Assembly: GCF_030435805.1 (NCBI RefSeq)
Contig: NC_081295.1
Location: 124,595,501 to 124,659,500 of the forward strand
DNA: 64,000 nt
Direction of reading: 5' to 3'
Source of the DNA: Mustela lutreola
Taxonomy: Eukaryota; Chordata; Mammalia; Carnivora; Mustelidae
Part shown: in pieces, positions 25,430 to 36,769 of the stretch
Layout: each line of letters begins with the position of its first letter
Numbering within the stretch: position 1 is the first letter of the stretch
The notes under the pieces: model-generated
What the model was told of the DNA's origin: nothing
Seen by the model: only the letters and a program-made list of their open reading frames with translations
Database searches by the model: none
Made by a program: the position numbers and the translations under genes

Positions 25430-26540
25430 ATCATCCTACATTTCAGCCACTGACCCATTTCCACACCTTCACCAAGTCCCCATAGGCATTTCTCTCCATT
25501 TCAGCTGGTCTTTTCTGCTCCCATCCTCCTTGCACCCCAAATACCCTTTCTGCTGTAAACATTCTGTCAATCCCTCCCCAGACACACCAGTTACATCTCC
25601 AATTCTGGATCACCATTGTTCTAGTTTTCACATTCCTACTCTTGGGCAGTAAACCTAATGTTGCAAAAATATGAAATCCTACCATCTTGGCTCAGTACAA
25701 ATTACAAGTACCAACTCAACACTTACACTGCTTGGCAGTTCCTAAATCTTGACTGGCACCAAAACTCCTGAGTGAGCCCCATCAATGTAAGCACCACTTC
25801 CCCTTCACCTGAAAATACCTGAGTCTACATTATCTTTCTTAGAGAAGAATAGCCCTTTTCCAAGGCCCAACCCTTCTCTCATCTCCTGTGTCCTCTACCC
25901 AGCAACTAGAACAACTCTGTAAAAATGAAAACAGATCAATTCTCACCACTGCGAGAAATGACCTCCCATTGCTCTTCAAACTGTATCCCCTCCCCATCAA
26001 GGCTTACAGGCCCAGAGTGCCCTGGCCCCTACTTAAGTTCAAGCCATGTATCTTGGCTATGTCAAGCTCTTCCCAGGTTCAGGGGCTCTGCACACTATGG
26101 TTTCTTCCCTAGGGCTCTTCTTTCCCCACTCCCTTTGTTCCTTCACCACCTTCAAGGCTTGGCTTTAGTGTTACTCCCTGAGACATCTTCCTTATTCACG
26201 TGACTTAAAGATGACCCCCTACTTTCCTAGCGCCATGTTTCCTTTGGCATGCTCTAAAGGCACCATAGTGCCTATCTGCACTAACAGACTCCCAGGTGAT
26301 GCTCATGCTGCTAGCCTGGGACACTCTGAAAGCCACTATCCTAGACTAGCTAGTTCAAGCGTCTCTGTTGTTGCATTTAGTACTGGCCGCACAATGGCAA
26401 TTTCAGACACTCCCAGGCCTCCTTTGAGTACTGTATGGCTACAGGACTCTTTTACTAGTTTTCACTTTTCCAGTTGTAGCACTATTTCCTAGAACACTTG
26501 TGTGTTCCTAAAACACAGTGCTATTCTGGCTCTCAAGCCC
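25430..26540 (+). repeat. L2-like LINE remnant
   Basis: Sequence has the look of the mammalian L2 3' region in forward sense: TGACCTCCCATTGCTCTTCA, CCTTCAAGGCTTGGCTTTAG and CTGAGACATCTTCCTTATTC. Heavily diverged; edges are approximate. Confidence 0.45.
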
Positions 26541-26765
26541 CTCCAGGACTCATGCTTTGGTCACCCTCTCCACATTTTACACAAAGAGAAAAGGTCCAGG
26601 ATACTGGAGTCAGATAAACAAGGACCATCATAAAAACAAAACAAAACAAGGGCCATTATATCAGCAACACCCTCTCTGTTGAAGGTGGGTCACTGTGGGC
26701 AGGTCACTGTCCTGAGTCGTCATTAGGAAGGTATGCAGGAGAATCTCTGCTTTTCAAAAACATTT

Positions 26766-26939
26766 TTATTTATTTATTTATTTATTTATTTGACAGACAG
26801 AGATCACAAGTAGGCAGAGAGGCAGGCAGAGAGAGAGGGGAAAGCAGGATCCCCGCGGAGCAGAGAGCCCAATGGACCCTGGTATCATGACCAGAGCTGA
26901 AGGCAGAGGCTTTAACCCACTGAGCCACCCAGGCGCCCC
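26766..26939 (-). repeat. SINEC with 12-bp target-site duplication
   Basis: TCAAAAACATTT at 26754-26765 and 26940-26951. Confidence 0.94.
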
Positions 26940-27095
26940 TCAAAAACATTTCTATGGTTATTATGTACCTTAGTCCAGGATTTAAAGATAGCAAAACTTG
27001 CTTAAGGATAAAAAATTTAATTCTGTTAATGAAATTCCATTTTCCAGGCTTTGGGTTACCCATATATACTGTACCATGTAAACTGTGTGTTTTTA

Positions 27096-27292
27096 TTTTT
27101 TTATTTTGTATTTTTAAAGATTTTATTTTGACAGAGATCACAAGAAGGCAGAGAGGCAGGCAGAGAGAGAGAGAGGGAAGCAGGCTCCCCGCTGAGCAGA
27201 GCGCCCCATGTGGAATTCGATCCCAAGACCCTGAGATCATGACCTGAGCTGAAGGCAGAGGCTTTAACCCACTAAGCCACCCAGGTGCCCCC
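27096..27292 (-). repeat. SINEC with 15-bp target-site duplication
   Basis: AACTGTGTGTTTTTA at 27081-27095 and 27293-27307. Confidence 0.94.
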
Positions 27293-27307
27293 AACTGTGT
27301 GTTTTTA

Positions 27308-27513
27308 AAAGATTTGAGAAAGACAGAGCGAGAGAGTACACTTCTGTGTGCATATACAAGCAGGAGGATGGGCAGAGGGAAAGAAAGAATCCTAAGCCGA
27401 CTATGCTGAGTAAGGAGCCCAATGCTGGGCTCAATCTCACAACCCTAAGATCACAACCTGAGCTAAAATCAAGAGCTGGACACTCAACTGACTAAACCAC
27501 CTAGGCACCCCTT
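27308..27513 (-). repeat. SINEC, older copy
   Basis: Reverse copy ending CCACCTAGGCACCCC; diverged, and directly next to the preceding younger element. Confidence 0.87.
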
Positions 27514-27525
27514 TTTTGTTCTTTT

Positions 27526-27712
27526 TGCATTTATTTATTTATTTAAGAGAGACACACACAGTGAGAGAGAGAACACAAGTGGGGGGTGGGGGGGCAGGGG
27601 GAAGCAGGCTTTCCGCCAAGCAGGGAGCCTGATGCAGGCTTGATCACAGGACCCTGGGATCATGACCTGAGCCAAAGGCAGGGGCTTAACAACTGAGCCA
27701 CCCAGGCACCCC
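27526..27712 (-). repeat. SINEC
   Basis: Reverse copy with a G-rich middle (GGGGGGTGGGGGGGCAGGGGG), ending CACCCAGGCACCCC. Confidence 0.91.
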
Positions 27713-27907
27713 TTCTTTTTGCATTTAATTTCTATGCTGTTTTTCTTTTGGAGAAGAGGCAACCTTTTACCCATATTTAAGTGCATTATTAATAGTTCCA
27801 CTAAGTATGTATATTGAAGGAAAAGGTGCTATTTGTGTCCAGAGACAGAAGCTGTTTTGCAGCATTTGAAGTGCTTGCAGTGAAATTAGATTAAAAAACT
27901 GAGGGGT

Positions 27908-28120
27908 TGGGCGCCTGGGTGGCTCAGTGGGTTAAGCCGCTGCCTTCGGCTCAGGTCATGATCTCAGGGTCCTGGGATCGAGTCCCGCATCGGGTTCTCT
28001 GCTCTGCGGGGAGCCTGCTTCCTCCTCTCTCTCTCTCTCTGCCTGCCTCTCTGCCTACTTGTGATCTCTCTGTGTCAAATGAATAAATAAAATCTTAAAA
28101 AAAAAAAAAACAAAAAAAAA
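27908..28120 (+). repeat. SINEC, young
   Basis: Close to consensus, GGGCGCCTGGGTGGCTCAG to AAATAAAATCTT plus a long A-tail. Followed directly by another copy. Confidence 0.94.
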
Positions 28121-28124
28121 AACT

Positions 28125-28303
28125 GAGGGGCACCTGGGTGGCTCAGTGAGTTAAGCCTCAGCCTTTGGCTCAGGTCATGATTTTGGAGTCCTGGGATCAA
28201 GCCCCGCACCGGGCTGAGCAGGGAACCTGCTTTCCCCTCTGCCTGCCTCTCTGCCTACTTGTGATTGCTGTCAAATAAATAAATAAAATCTTTTTAAAAA
28301 AAA
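28125..28303 (+). repeat. SINEC, second of a tandem pair
   Basis: GAGGGGCACCTGGGTGGCTC to AAATAAAATCTTTTT. The sequence AAAAACTGAGGGG occurs before both copies. Confidence 0.93.
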
Positions 28304-28477
28304 TGAAATGCAAAATTTTGGCATTCACTTTATAAATAACATTCCAATGTATTTTACATACCATCTAGACGACTGAACTGAAAATATTAAGGTAGAATGT
28401 TGCATGAAACACATGTAACAAAAGCAAAAATTTAAAGCACTTTACAAAATAATTACATATCTATTCCCTTCACAACC

Positions 28478-28580
28478 TCTGAGGTAGGTATTTTTTATCA
28501 TCTTCATTTTACAGATGAGGAAACAGGTACCAAGAGGTGAAGTATCCTGTCCCAACATCATGCCATTAGTTTGAACCCTC
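28478..28580 (+). repeat. MIR SINE
   Basis: Matches the MIR core: ATCTTCATTTTACAGATGAG, GAAACAGGTACC, GAGGTGAAGTATCCTGTCCC. An ancient mammalian SINE. Confidence 0.75.
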
Positions 28581-28679
28581 ACTCCCACTTTCTGTGACAT
28601 ATTTACTTCACGGAATTGTGGAAATTATTTTACATGAAACATCTTACTCAGGGGCTTGGTTCAAAACCCTTATCTTTTT

Positions 28680-28741
28680 TTTTTTTTAAAGATTTTATTT
28701 ATTTATTTGACAGAGAGAGATCACAGGTAGGTAGAGAGGCT

Positions 28742-28777
<36 letters not shown>

Positions 28778-28888
28778 CAGGCTCCCCGCCGAGCAGAGAG
28801 CCCGACGCGGGACTCGATCCCAGGACCCTGAGATCATGACCTGAGCCGAAGGCAGCGGCCCAACCCACTGAGCCACCCAGGCGCCCCC
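28680..28888 (-). repeat. SINEC with 17-bp target-site duplication
   Basis: AAAACCCTTATCTTTTT at 28663-28679 and 28889-28905. A (GA)n run at about 28746-28775 is an expansion of the element's own AGAGAG tract. Confidence 0.95.
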
Positions 28889-29052
28889 AAAACCCTTATC
28901 TTTTTCCCCTCAAATTCCATTATGGGGGATGGTTTCCTAATTTGAGATGTTTCCTAATAACACTATCTCCACATCAAACTTGTACCTCCAGTATAAAATT
29001 TGTACTTCAGACCAACTATTATTTATTCACTTGGTCAAAAAATAGTTTCCCG

Positions 29053-29241
29053 GGGCACCTGGGTGGCTCAGTGGGTTAAAGCCTCTGCTTTCAGCTCGGG
29101 TCATGGTCTCAGGGTCCTGGGATCGAGCTCCACATCGGGCTCTCTGCTCAGCAGGGAGCCTGCGTCCCCTCCCCCGTCTGCCTGCCTCTCTGCCTGCTTG
29201 TGATCTGTCAAATAAATAAATCTTTAAAAAAAAAAAAAAAG
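29053..29241 (+). repeat. SINEC
   Basis: GGGGCACCTGGGTGGCTCAG to AAATAAATCTTT plus A-tail; GTTTCCC on both sides. Confidence 0.93.
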
Positions 29242-29805
29242 GTTTCCCAAAAATAGGTGTCCACACTCAGTAAGTCTTGACCAAACAGCTCCTCATGTTC
29301 CCTCTAGAACTGGACACCTCAGATCATTCTCTTCTAGAATTCTTCCCACCTCCCGCACCTCTTCCTGTCTTTTCCTTCCCAACCCATCCTTCCCACACCC
29401 TACTTAAGCACTTGGTTACCGCACTTGCAACAAGTTATGGGCTCCACTCCACATGCTCTACAGTCATACCACCACCTGAACCACCAACCACTCGCCACTG
29501 GTTACTTCCCAAATCTACCTCCCCAATATAACTCTAGTAAGAAAAATGGCCACACAAGCCACGCTTTCTCATTAACTCGCAAAATAGTTTTTTCGTCTTT
29601 GTAGGCCTCTGGTCTGCTCTTTTCCTAGAGTCCAAACATGGCTCCCTATTCTCTCATTATTCAAATTCTTCTTCTTTTTTAAAAGGCCCACCCTGAAGTG
29701 ATCCTCTCAGTCAAATAATCAAGTTCTGGATAATCTTCCCCTTCTATAAGCATATGGCAAAGCATAGAATCTAGAGTACCTACCATACATTTGGCAATTA
29801 ACCTT

Positions 29806-29846
29806 TTACTGGACACTCAACTGACTAAGCCACCTAGGCACCCCTT
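29806..29846 (-). repeat. SINEC head fragment (about 40 bp)
   Basis: CTGGACACTCAACTGACTAA then CCACCTAGGCACCCC, almost identical to 27477-27513. Confidence 0.7.
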
Positions 29847-30189
29847 TTCCTTTTGTATACCCCACGGTGCTGTACATGATGGCTGACTTAGGAACTTTTG
29901 AGAGGATCGGTACTCTGCCACAGGGCAGAGCTTGGACAGTGAGAGGCCCAACTAAGAGTCCCAGATGGAAGGGATGAACCTTTTCCTTCCTGTCTGAAGG
30001 GCTGGAGGAAGGCAGCGAGGCCCCTCAAACAGTAAGTACCATCTAAAACGCATTAAGACTGCAAGTTACAGCCATCAGTATTAGTGAAGAAGAGTGGATA
30101 CTGGATGCTGCTAGCAAATGGAAAAAAGCAAATAAAAACTGAGAACAGTCCCAACTCCCACATATCTCCAAACAGTAATAGGGTGGCAA

Positions 30190-30789
30190 CAACTCCTTTC
30201 CTTTATTTCTCCCCTTGTAAAGGGAGATTCAAGTTGAGTGGCAATTCTTTCCTGCCCTCAAGTCCCCAACTCAACAAGCAACTGCAGGTACTGGACCCCG
30301 GACTGGGTAATAGTACAGGCCTTAGAACTTGCCTCTAGCACTAAGCTGCAACAGCTGTTTGTATCAGTAAGTCATCATTAAATCCACCAGAAATGAGCAG
30401 CACCACTCAAAGACCAGGAGACCAGCTGGGCCTGAAGCTTTCAGATGGACCAGAGGCTCTGTTCTTAATGATAAAAGAGTCTGGCCACTTAAGCTTGGCT
30501 GGATGGAGCCCACAACAATGACGGTCACCTCTGTGTATATGGAGGGATGTCAAGGATAAGGCCAGCTTAGTTCTCTGAAGAAAACTGAAACAGACTGGTC
30601 TTTCAGAGAAAAGGAGTCAATCAAAGTGGTACCCTGGTCACGTCAAGGTCATGGTCCACATTCCCGTGCCTGAGTAGCTGCTGGGTCAGCTGCAAACCAG
30701 AGGGAGGTGTCCAAGTGGAGAGAGGGAGACAATAAGAGACTTCTAGGCCATGCAAGCTTGTCTTTCAGGAGACTTCCAGGAAGGAAAAC
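30190..30789 (-). other. ABCF1: ABCF1 3' UTR
   Basis: About 600 nt between the stop codon (30790-30792) and a minus-strand AATAAA at 30202-30207. No repeats. Confidence 0.7.
30202..30207 (-). terminator. ABCF1 polyadenylation signal (candidate)
   Basis: TTTATT on the plus strand is AATAAA in the gene's sense. GTTGTTGCC and GTTTGG follow downstream on the minus strand. Confidence 0.65.
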
Positions 30790-33700
30790 TCACTCTCGGG
30801 GTCTGTTGACCATGACTTCACCCAGGGCCTCCAACACTTCCCGTTTATAGTCCTCGAAGTCACCATCAATCTGGCTAACACTCTGCTCCTCCACCACCCA
30901 CAGTTGGCAGTTGGTTTCCGTGATGAGTCTGGCATCATGGCTGACGACAATCACAGCTTTGAAAAAAGATGAGGGAGTGAAAGGCAGGGAAGAAGGGGGC
31001 AGAGCAGACTCAGAACCTGTAAAAAGAGAGCCCTGGCCAAGGGACACTACAGCCTGGTCCCTAAGGAAAGGAGGAAGGCGCACCCTGAGCCAACTTACCG
31101 CCCTTGTATTCATTGATGGCTTCCCCAAGAGCATCAATAGACTCAATGTCCAAGTTATTGGTCGGTTCATCCTATGGAGGAGACATTCCGTGACCAAGCG
31201 TTAACAATTCCTTTCATTACTGCCACCTTTGGCCCCTCCCGCAGTCCACTTCCACTCACCAGGATGAGGACATCAGGCTCCCGACAGGCCAGCTCAGCAA
31301 AAACAACTCGGGCTTTTTGCCCACCTATAGCAAAGGAAAGAGGAGAACCATGACACTTCACTGCTTTATGTTTCTGAATGTAAGCTGTGTGCATGCACAG
31401 ATTCCTGAAGTCCTAGCCCCTCTTCTCTTCTGACTCTAGGTACAGTCAGGAAGTGTGAAAATGGAAGAGGACACCTTCCCAACCCCCCACAGTGGTACCA
31501 GAGAGTTTGCAGATCTGGATGGTGTGGGCGTGACTCTCAAGGCCAAAGCGGCCCAGGCACTTCCGGGCATCCTGGTAAGGCAGGTTGAAGCCCCGCTGTA
31601 GGTATTCAGTGGGCGTCTCCTCCATGCGCAGCTGCTCTGCATACTGCTGGTTGAAGAAGCCAATTTTCTGCCCAAGAGAAAGAGGTGGTCTATAAAAATC
31701 ATACTTTTTCTATCAAACTCTTTATATCCAAATTCCCAAAGTCAACTTACCAGCCGATGGTTCTTTCTCATTTCTCCACGAGTCTGCAAGGAAAACACAA
31801 GTGGGAAGATAAGGGAAAAGGGAGAGGTGCTGCCACTCCATATTCCAACTTTTCTGTAGGGGAGACAGAAACCAGAATTGGGCTAGGAATAAGTCCATGC
31901 AGGAAAGGGAACCTGAATGTTCTCCCTAATGTGACAACAGCACACCTGGGAAAGGAAAGAGTACAGAGCCAAAGGGGAGTGAAAGGAGAATAAAGAAGGG
32001 AGACACAAAGCACAGATTCAGAACCAGAAGGGGACTGACCACAACCAAAGAATACCCCCTTCCCACCCAGCAATACCTACCAATGGCACCTTTTTCAGCC
32101 TCAGATGGGGGTTAAGAGACAAGTTTGTGAGAGGATCTAAGAACACTGGATGCCTGGGTGGCTCAGTGGGTTGGGCATCTGCCTTCGGCTCAAGTCATGA
32201 TCGAGTCCTGGGATCGAGTCCCACATTGGGCTCCTGCTCGGCAGGGAGCCTGCTTCCCCCTGCCCTCTGCCTGCCTCTCTGCCTAGTTGTGATCTCTCTC
32301 TGTCAAATAAATAAATAAAATCTTTTTAAAAAGTAAATAAATAAATAAAAACACCTTGTGGTGGTGTGAAGAAAAGGGCCCTTCTCAACACTTTCCTGGA
32401 GAGAATAAAGAGGGCTACAACCAATGTATAGCACTGTACGGCAGTGTGTTGTAAAAGTCCCAAAAGCAATTCTTAGGAACACATCCTAAAAAAATGCTGC
32501 ATTCAGGAACACATACAGTAAGAATGTTTACTATACAACTGACCTCCAATGAAAAACCAGAAATGATCAAAGTGACAGATATCAAATAAATCATAGTTAA
32601 CCAATAAAAGACACAGATAACTACTGGCAAGGAAAAAAGGCTTGATGTACATTATCTGAAAGAACTAGCTGTAAAAACAATCCGAGAGCCCATTTTTGTC
32701 AAAAACAAAAACAAAAACATACGCACATTTGCAGAGAAAAAAGAAAAAGCAATCAATCAAAATTAGTATCAGGAATCTCTAGAATTTTCTCTGACTTATG
32801 CAATTTATACAATGAACTTACATATCTTGTATAACCAAAACACAGACAGGGGAAGGGTACCCCCAGTCTAACCCCTCTTCTCCTGGCTCTCCTCCCCAAA
32901 CTGATCTACAGTGTTCTCCTCTACTTCTACTTTCTTGAGCACCTCTTAGGACAATGAGTCATCTATGATGCGTTCCATATTAAAATCGCCAGCACAGAAA
33001 GGGACTCCTTGATTCTAGCATCTGGTGAAGAGCTGTCTTGCCACCCTTGTCACGTTCCCCTGTCCTGGCTCCACGACTTACTGGTGTGAGCTTGCCCGTC
33101 AGCAGCAGGAGCAGGGTGCTCTTCCCCACGCCGTTAGGGCCCACAATGCAGACTGTAAGGACAAAGACAGGTAGTTAAAGAGGTCCCCAGGAACTGTCCC
33201 TCACAGTCTAGCTCCCCATCCCCAAGCACTTGACACCAACTCACTCCTTGAGTCCATGTCAATGCCAAAATCCAGATTCTTGAAGAGTGGTTTCTGCCCC
33301 TCATAACCAAACGTGACACCTGAGAACCAGGAAAAGAAGTGATTTATTTCCTTTTCAGAGTCACCCTGAAGGTCCTGTCCTGGCCAATGGATCCCATGCT
33401 GGGTGGAGGACATGGGGTACACATGGTTCCGCCCCGTGCCGCCAGGGTCTGGCACCGCTCACCATGCAGACCCAGCACAGGAGGACTGAGAGGCGGGGGG
33501 TTAGGGAAAGTGAAGCGCACGGTGTACTCCTTGGGGCGCTTCAGGAGCTCCGGAGCCTCTTGCGATTCCTCATCCTGGTTTTTCCTCCGGCATTTCTGCT
33601 GCTTTCGAGTCAGGGCTTCCTTTGTTTGCTTCTCCTGGAGAGAAAGGGAAAAGGAGAAATCCACACCCTTCATATGAAATGAAGGGCAGTGTCCTAGTGC

Positions 33701-36700
33701 CCCCTCTTTCTCTGTACTGAGAGAAGCGCCCCCCAGGCCAGGGAGATCCCCAGGTGCTCACCGCCTGCTTGGTGGACTTGCCACCTGCCTTTAGCTCCTT
33801 CAGCTTTTTCTCCTGCTTCTCATACTGCTTCAGTAGTTCCTTCTGCTTCTGCTGATACATCTTCTTGAAGGTCACTGCAGCAGAACAGGAGGACGGGCAT
33901 CAACGGTTGTCTTTCTCCCCAGCAGAGAGAAAAGCAGGACCAGTTGGTGGGCATCACTGTCTGGACTCTGAAGACTTAGCTTAACACTACTGGGTCCTTG
34001 TTCTGAGGCCTTTTCTTAGGCCTCATCTCTTTCCTCCCCCTACAAATGATCCTACTTACTGTAATTGCCCCGATAGTAATGGAGCCGCTGGGCATCGAGA
34101 TGGATAATATCAGTGCAGACATCATCCAGGAAGCCCTGGTCATGGGAGACGATGAGCAATGTCTTCCGCCAGCCCTGGAGGTAGCTGAGTTTTAGAAAAG
34201 AGTATGGACATGTCACCATGGTCAGGTTAGGGTGAAGTCAGGGGAAGCAGACAGACAATAAAAAAGGGAGGAAAGAGGAAGTGCTAGGCTGTAAAGACAG
34301 GGTGTAAACAGCTAGAAATAAGGACGTAATGGGAACCAATGATGCAAAGACTGTAATGGTGGGTGACGCACTTATTGAGCCAGATGACAGCATTGAGGTC
34401 CAGATGGTTAGTGGGCTCATCCAACATCAGCAGTGTGGGCTCCATGAACAGCGCCCTAGGGGGTAGGGTGGCAGAATGTAGGATCAGGGGTAGATCTTTG
34501 CTCAGAAAACCCCATCGAAGCCTCTGATAGGTGAAAACTACTTTCCAATCTCTCGTCAGAGAAGCTTCTGTGCAGAAAATATCAATGAAAATGTACCACC
34601 AGGTAGGGAGGAAAGATCTTCAGTCTGACAATGCAGACGATATGGGAGGAAGCAGGAAGCCTTGAAACTCCCTACTGGCCATAGAATAAGATGGATGGAG
34701 GCTGGAAGAGGGAGGGTAGTGATGTGGGTGGCCCACCTGGCCAGGGAGACACGCATGCGCCAGCCCCCTGAGAATTTCTGTGTGGGCCGATTCTGCATTT
34801 CAGGGTCGAAGCCCAGACCAGCCAAGATCCGCCGGGCTTTGGCCTCTGCAGCTGCTGCCCCGGTCGCCCGTAATTCCTCATACACCTGGAGGAGGGAGAA
34901 GAGGACACATGTCTGAAGGTTCCAGGAACCTCCAAGGCTTAGCCCGTGTCCCTTGCGCCATACCCTCTACCTTCTCTAGCCTCTCAGCAGCTGTATCATC
35001 TCCCTGCTCCAACTGTCCCTGGAGCTGTCGCTCCTCTTCCAACAGCTTCAATCGCTTGGTGTCAGCTCGAAGAACAGCCTGCACGGCTGGTGTCTCATCT
35101 GCTACCACCTCTGGGCAGGGGCGAGAACAGACAGGTCGCCAGGAGAGCCAAGACTCCCATTCCTTTTTCCCTTCAGCTCTATTTCTGGTTGGCCTGACCT
35201 TGCTCAATACTTTGTACTTATTTCAAATAAAATATTCTTTACTCCCTCCTCCCCTTAGCATCCATCTCCCTGTCCCCACTTTCCCCCCACAACATTTCCC
35301 ACTCCATAACTATAATTTCTTCTATTCGTGGTTGACTCTTCTACCCCAACTGCCCACCCCCTTAGACCCACTTCACCTCCCCTCCAAACCCATCCCACCA
35401 CTGGCCTCACCCTGCTCACACAGCAGCACGTCGATGTTGGGAGGGATGCTCAAGGCCCGGTTGGCGATGTGCTTAAGGAGAGTGGTCTTGCCCTTGCTGG
35501 GGAATGAGAACTATTGGGACCAGGCCACCCCTGAAAAATCTTCCTTCCAGCCCCTTCCCCTTTACAACTTCAGCCCCTCTCCTCACCCATTCGGTCCTAC
35601 TAGCCCGTAGCGGCGGCCAGCTACAATGTACAGGTCTGCGTTGACAAATAACTCCTTGCCATGGGCTGAGATGCTGAACTTCTCCAGCTGCAGTTATCAG
35701 GAAAACAGTGGCAGAAGAAATAATAGGTATATGAGAGCCCCTCTCTCACACAGAAGCTGCAACCTTCTCCCTGCTAAGAAGTCTCTGACAGACAACTCCA
35801 GCATAACCCTCTTTTCACACTGGTCTCCTTCCTGCCCACTACCTTGAACAGGAGTCTCCCAAATTCTAAGCCAGTCTACCCCATCCCACCTTACTTTACC
35901 CCCAAGCGTAAAGCAGACTCCTCTGCTTCTGTTGGTTTTCCTATTTTCTTGCTGAAGTTGACAGAACTCAAGGTATGGAACACGCCTCCAAGTTTTCTTC
36001 CAGTGGACTATGCCACTCATACCTTACTTCCTTGGCTGCCACGAATGCTCAGGGAAGGGTGGCACTTCCCTGAGCAAAATGGTTTGAGGGTCCCCTCAGA
36101 CCATACCTTAATGTCAGATGCATTTTCTAACATAGCTTGGCGGGAGGACACCTCTGCTTGGGACACGGAGAAATCATTTTCAGCAGCATTGGCTGCTTTT
36201 AATGAAGCCACCTGGCGCTCATACTCCATCTGAGAAGGAAGGAAAAACAAGTTATAAGGCCACTGTATGCCAGTTACCTGTCACAACACAGCCACGTCAT
36301 CAGACACACACACACACACACACAAAGCGCACAGTATACACACTTCTTTCCTGACTCCCATTTTTCTTGCAATAACCCCCAAAGCTCTCTTTTCCTGCCC
36401 TCCTAATTCAGATGTCCCCTATATGAAAATAGTTTTTTAAAGGTTTTAAGTAATCTCTGTGCCCAGTGTGGGGGTTGAAGTTACAAGCCCACGATCAAGA
36501 GTCACATGCTCTAAAAACTGAGCCAGCCAGGTGCACCACCCCGCTCATTGAAATATTAAAAAAGGGGCGCCTGGGTGGCTCAGTGGGTTAAGCTGCTGCC
36601 TTCGGCTCAGGTCATGATCTCAGAGTCCTGGGATCGAGTCCCGCATCGGGCTCTCTGCTCAGCGGAGAACCTGCTTCCCTCTCTCTCTCTGGCTGCCTCT

Positions 36701-36738
36701 CCGTCTACTTGTGATTTCTCTCTGTCAAATTAATAAAT

Positions 36739-36769
<31 letters not shown>

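Larger units (their letters stand above)
22586..30189. other. Convergent intergenic spacer PPP1R10 / ABCF1
   Basis: About 7.6 kb between two gene ends. It contains some 17 SINEC copies, an L2-like stretch and a MIR, and no gene that I can support. Confidence 0.8.

Noticed and set aside
28746-28775. (GA)n run considered as a regulatory GAGA element
   Set aside because: It is the expanded AG tract inside a SINEC copy.
34780-35610. 276-codon plus-strand frame opposite ABCF1
   Set aside because: It is antisense to conserved ABCF1 exons and the miR-877 intron; text is low-complexity Pro/Ser.
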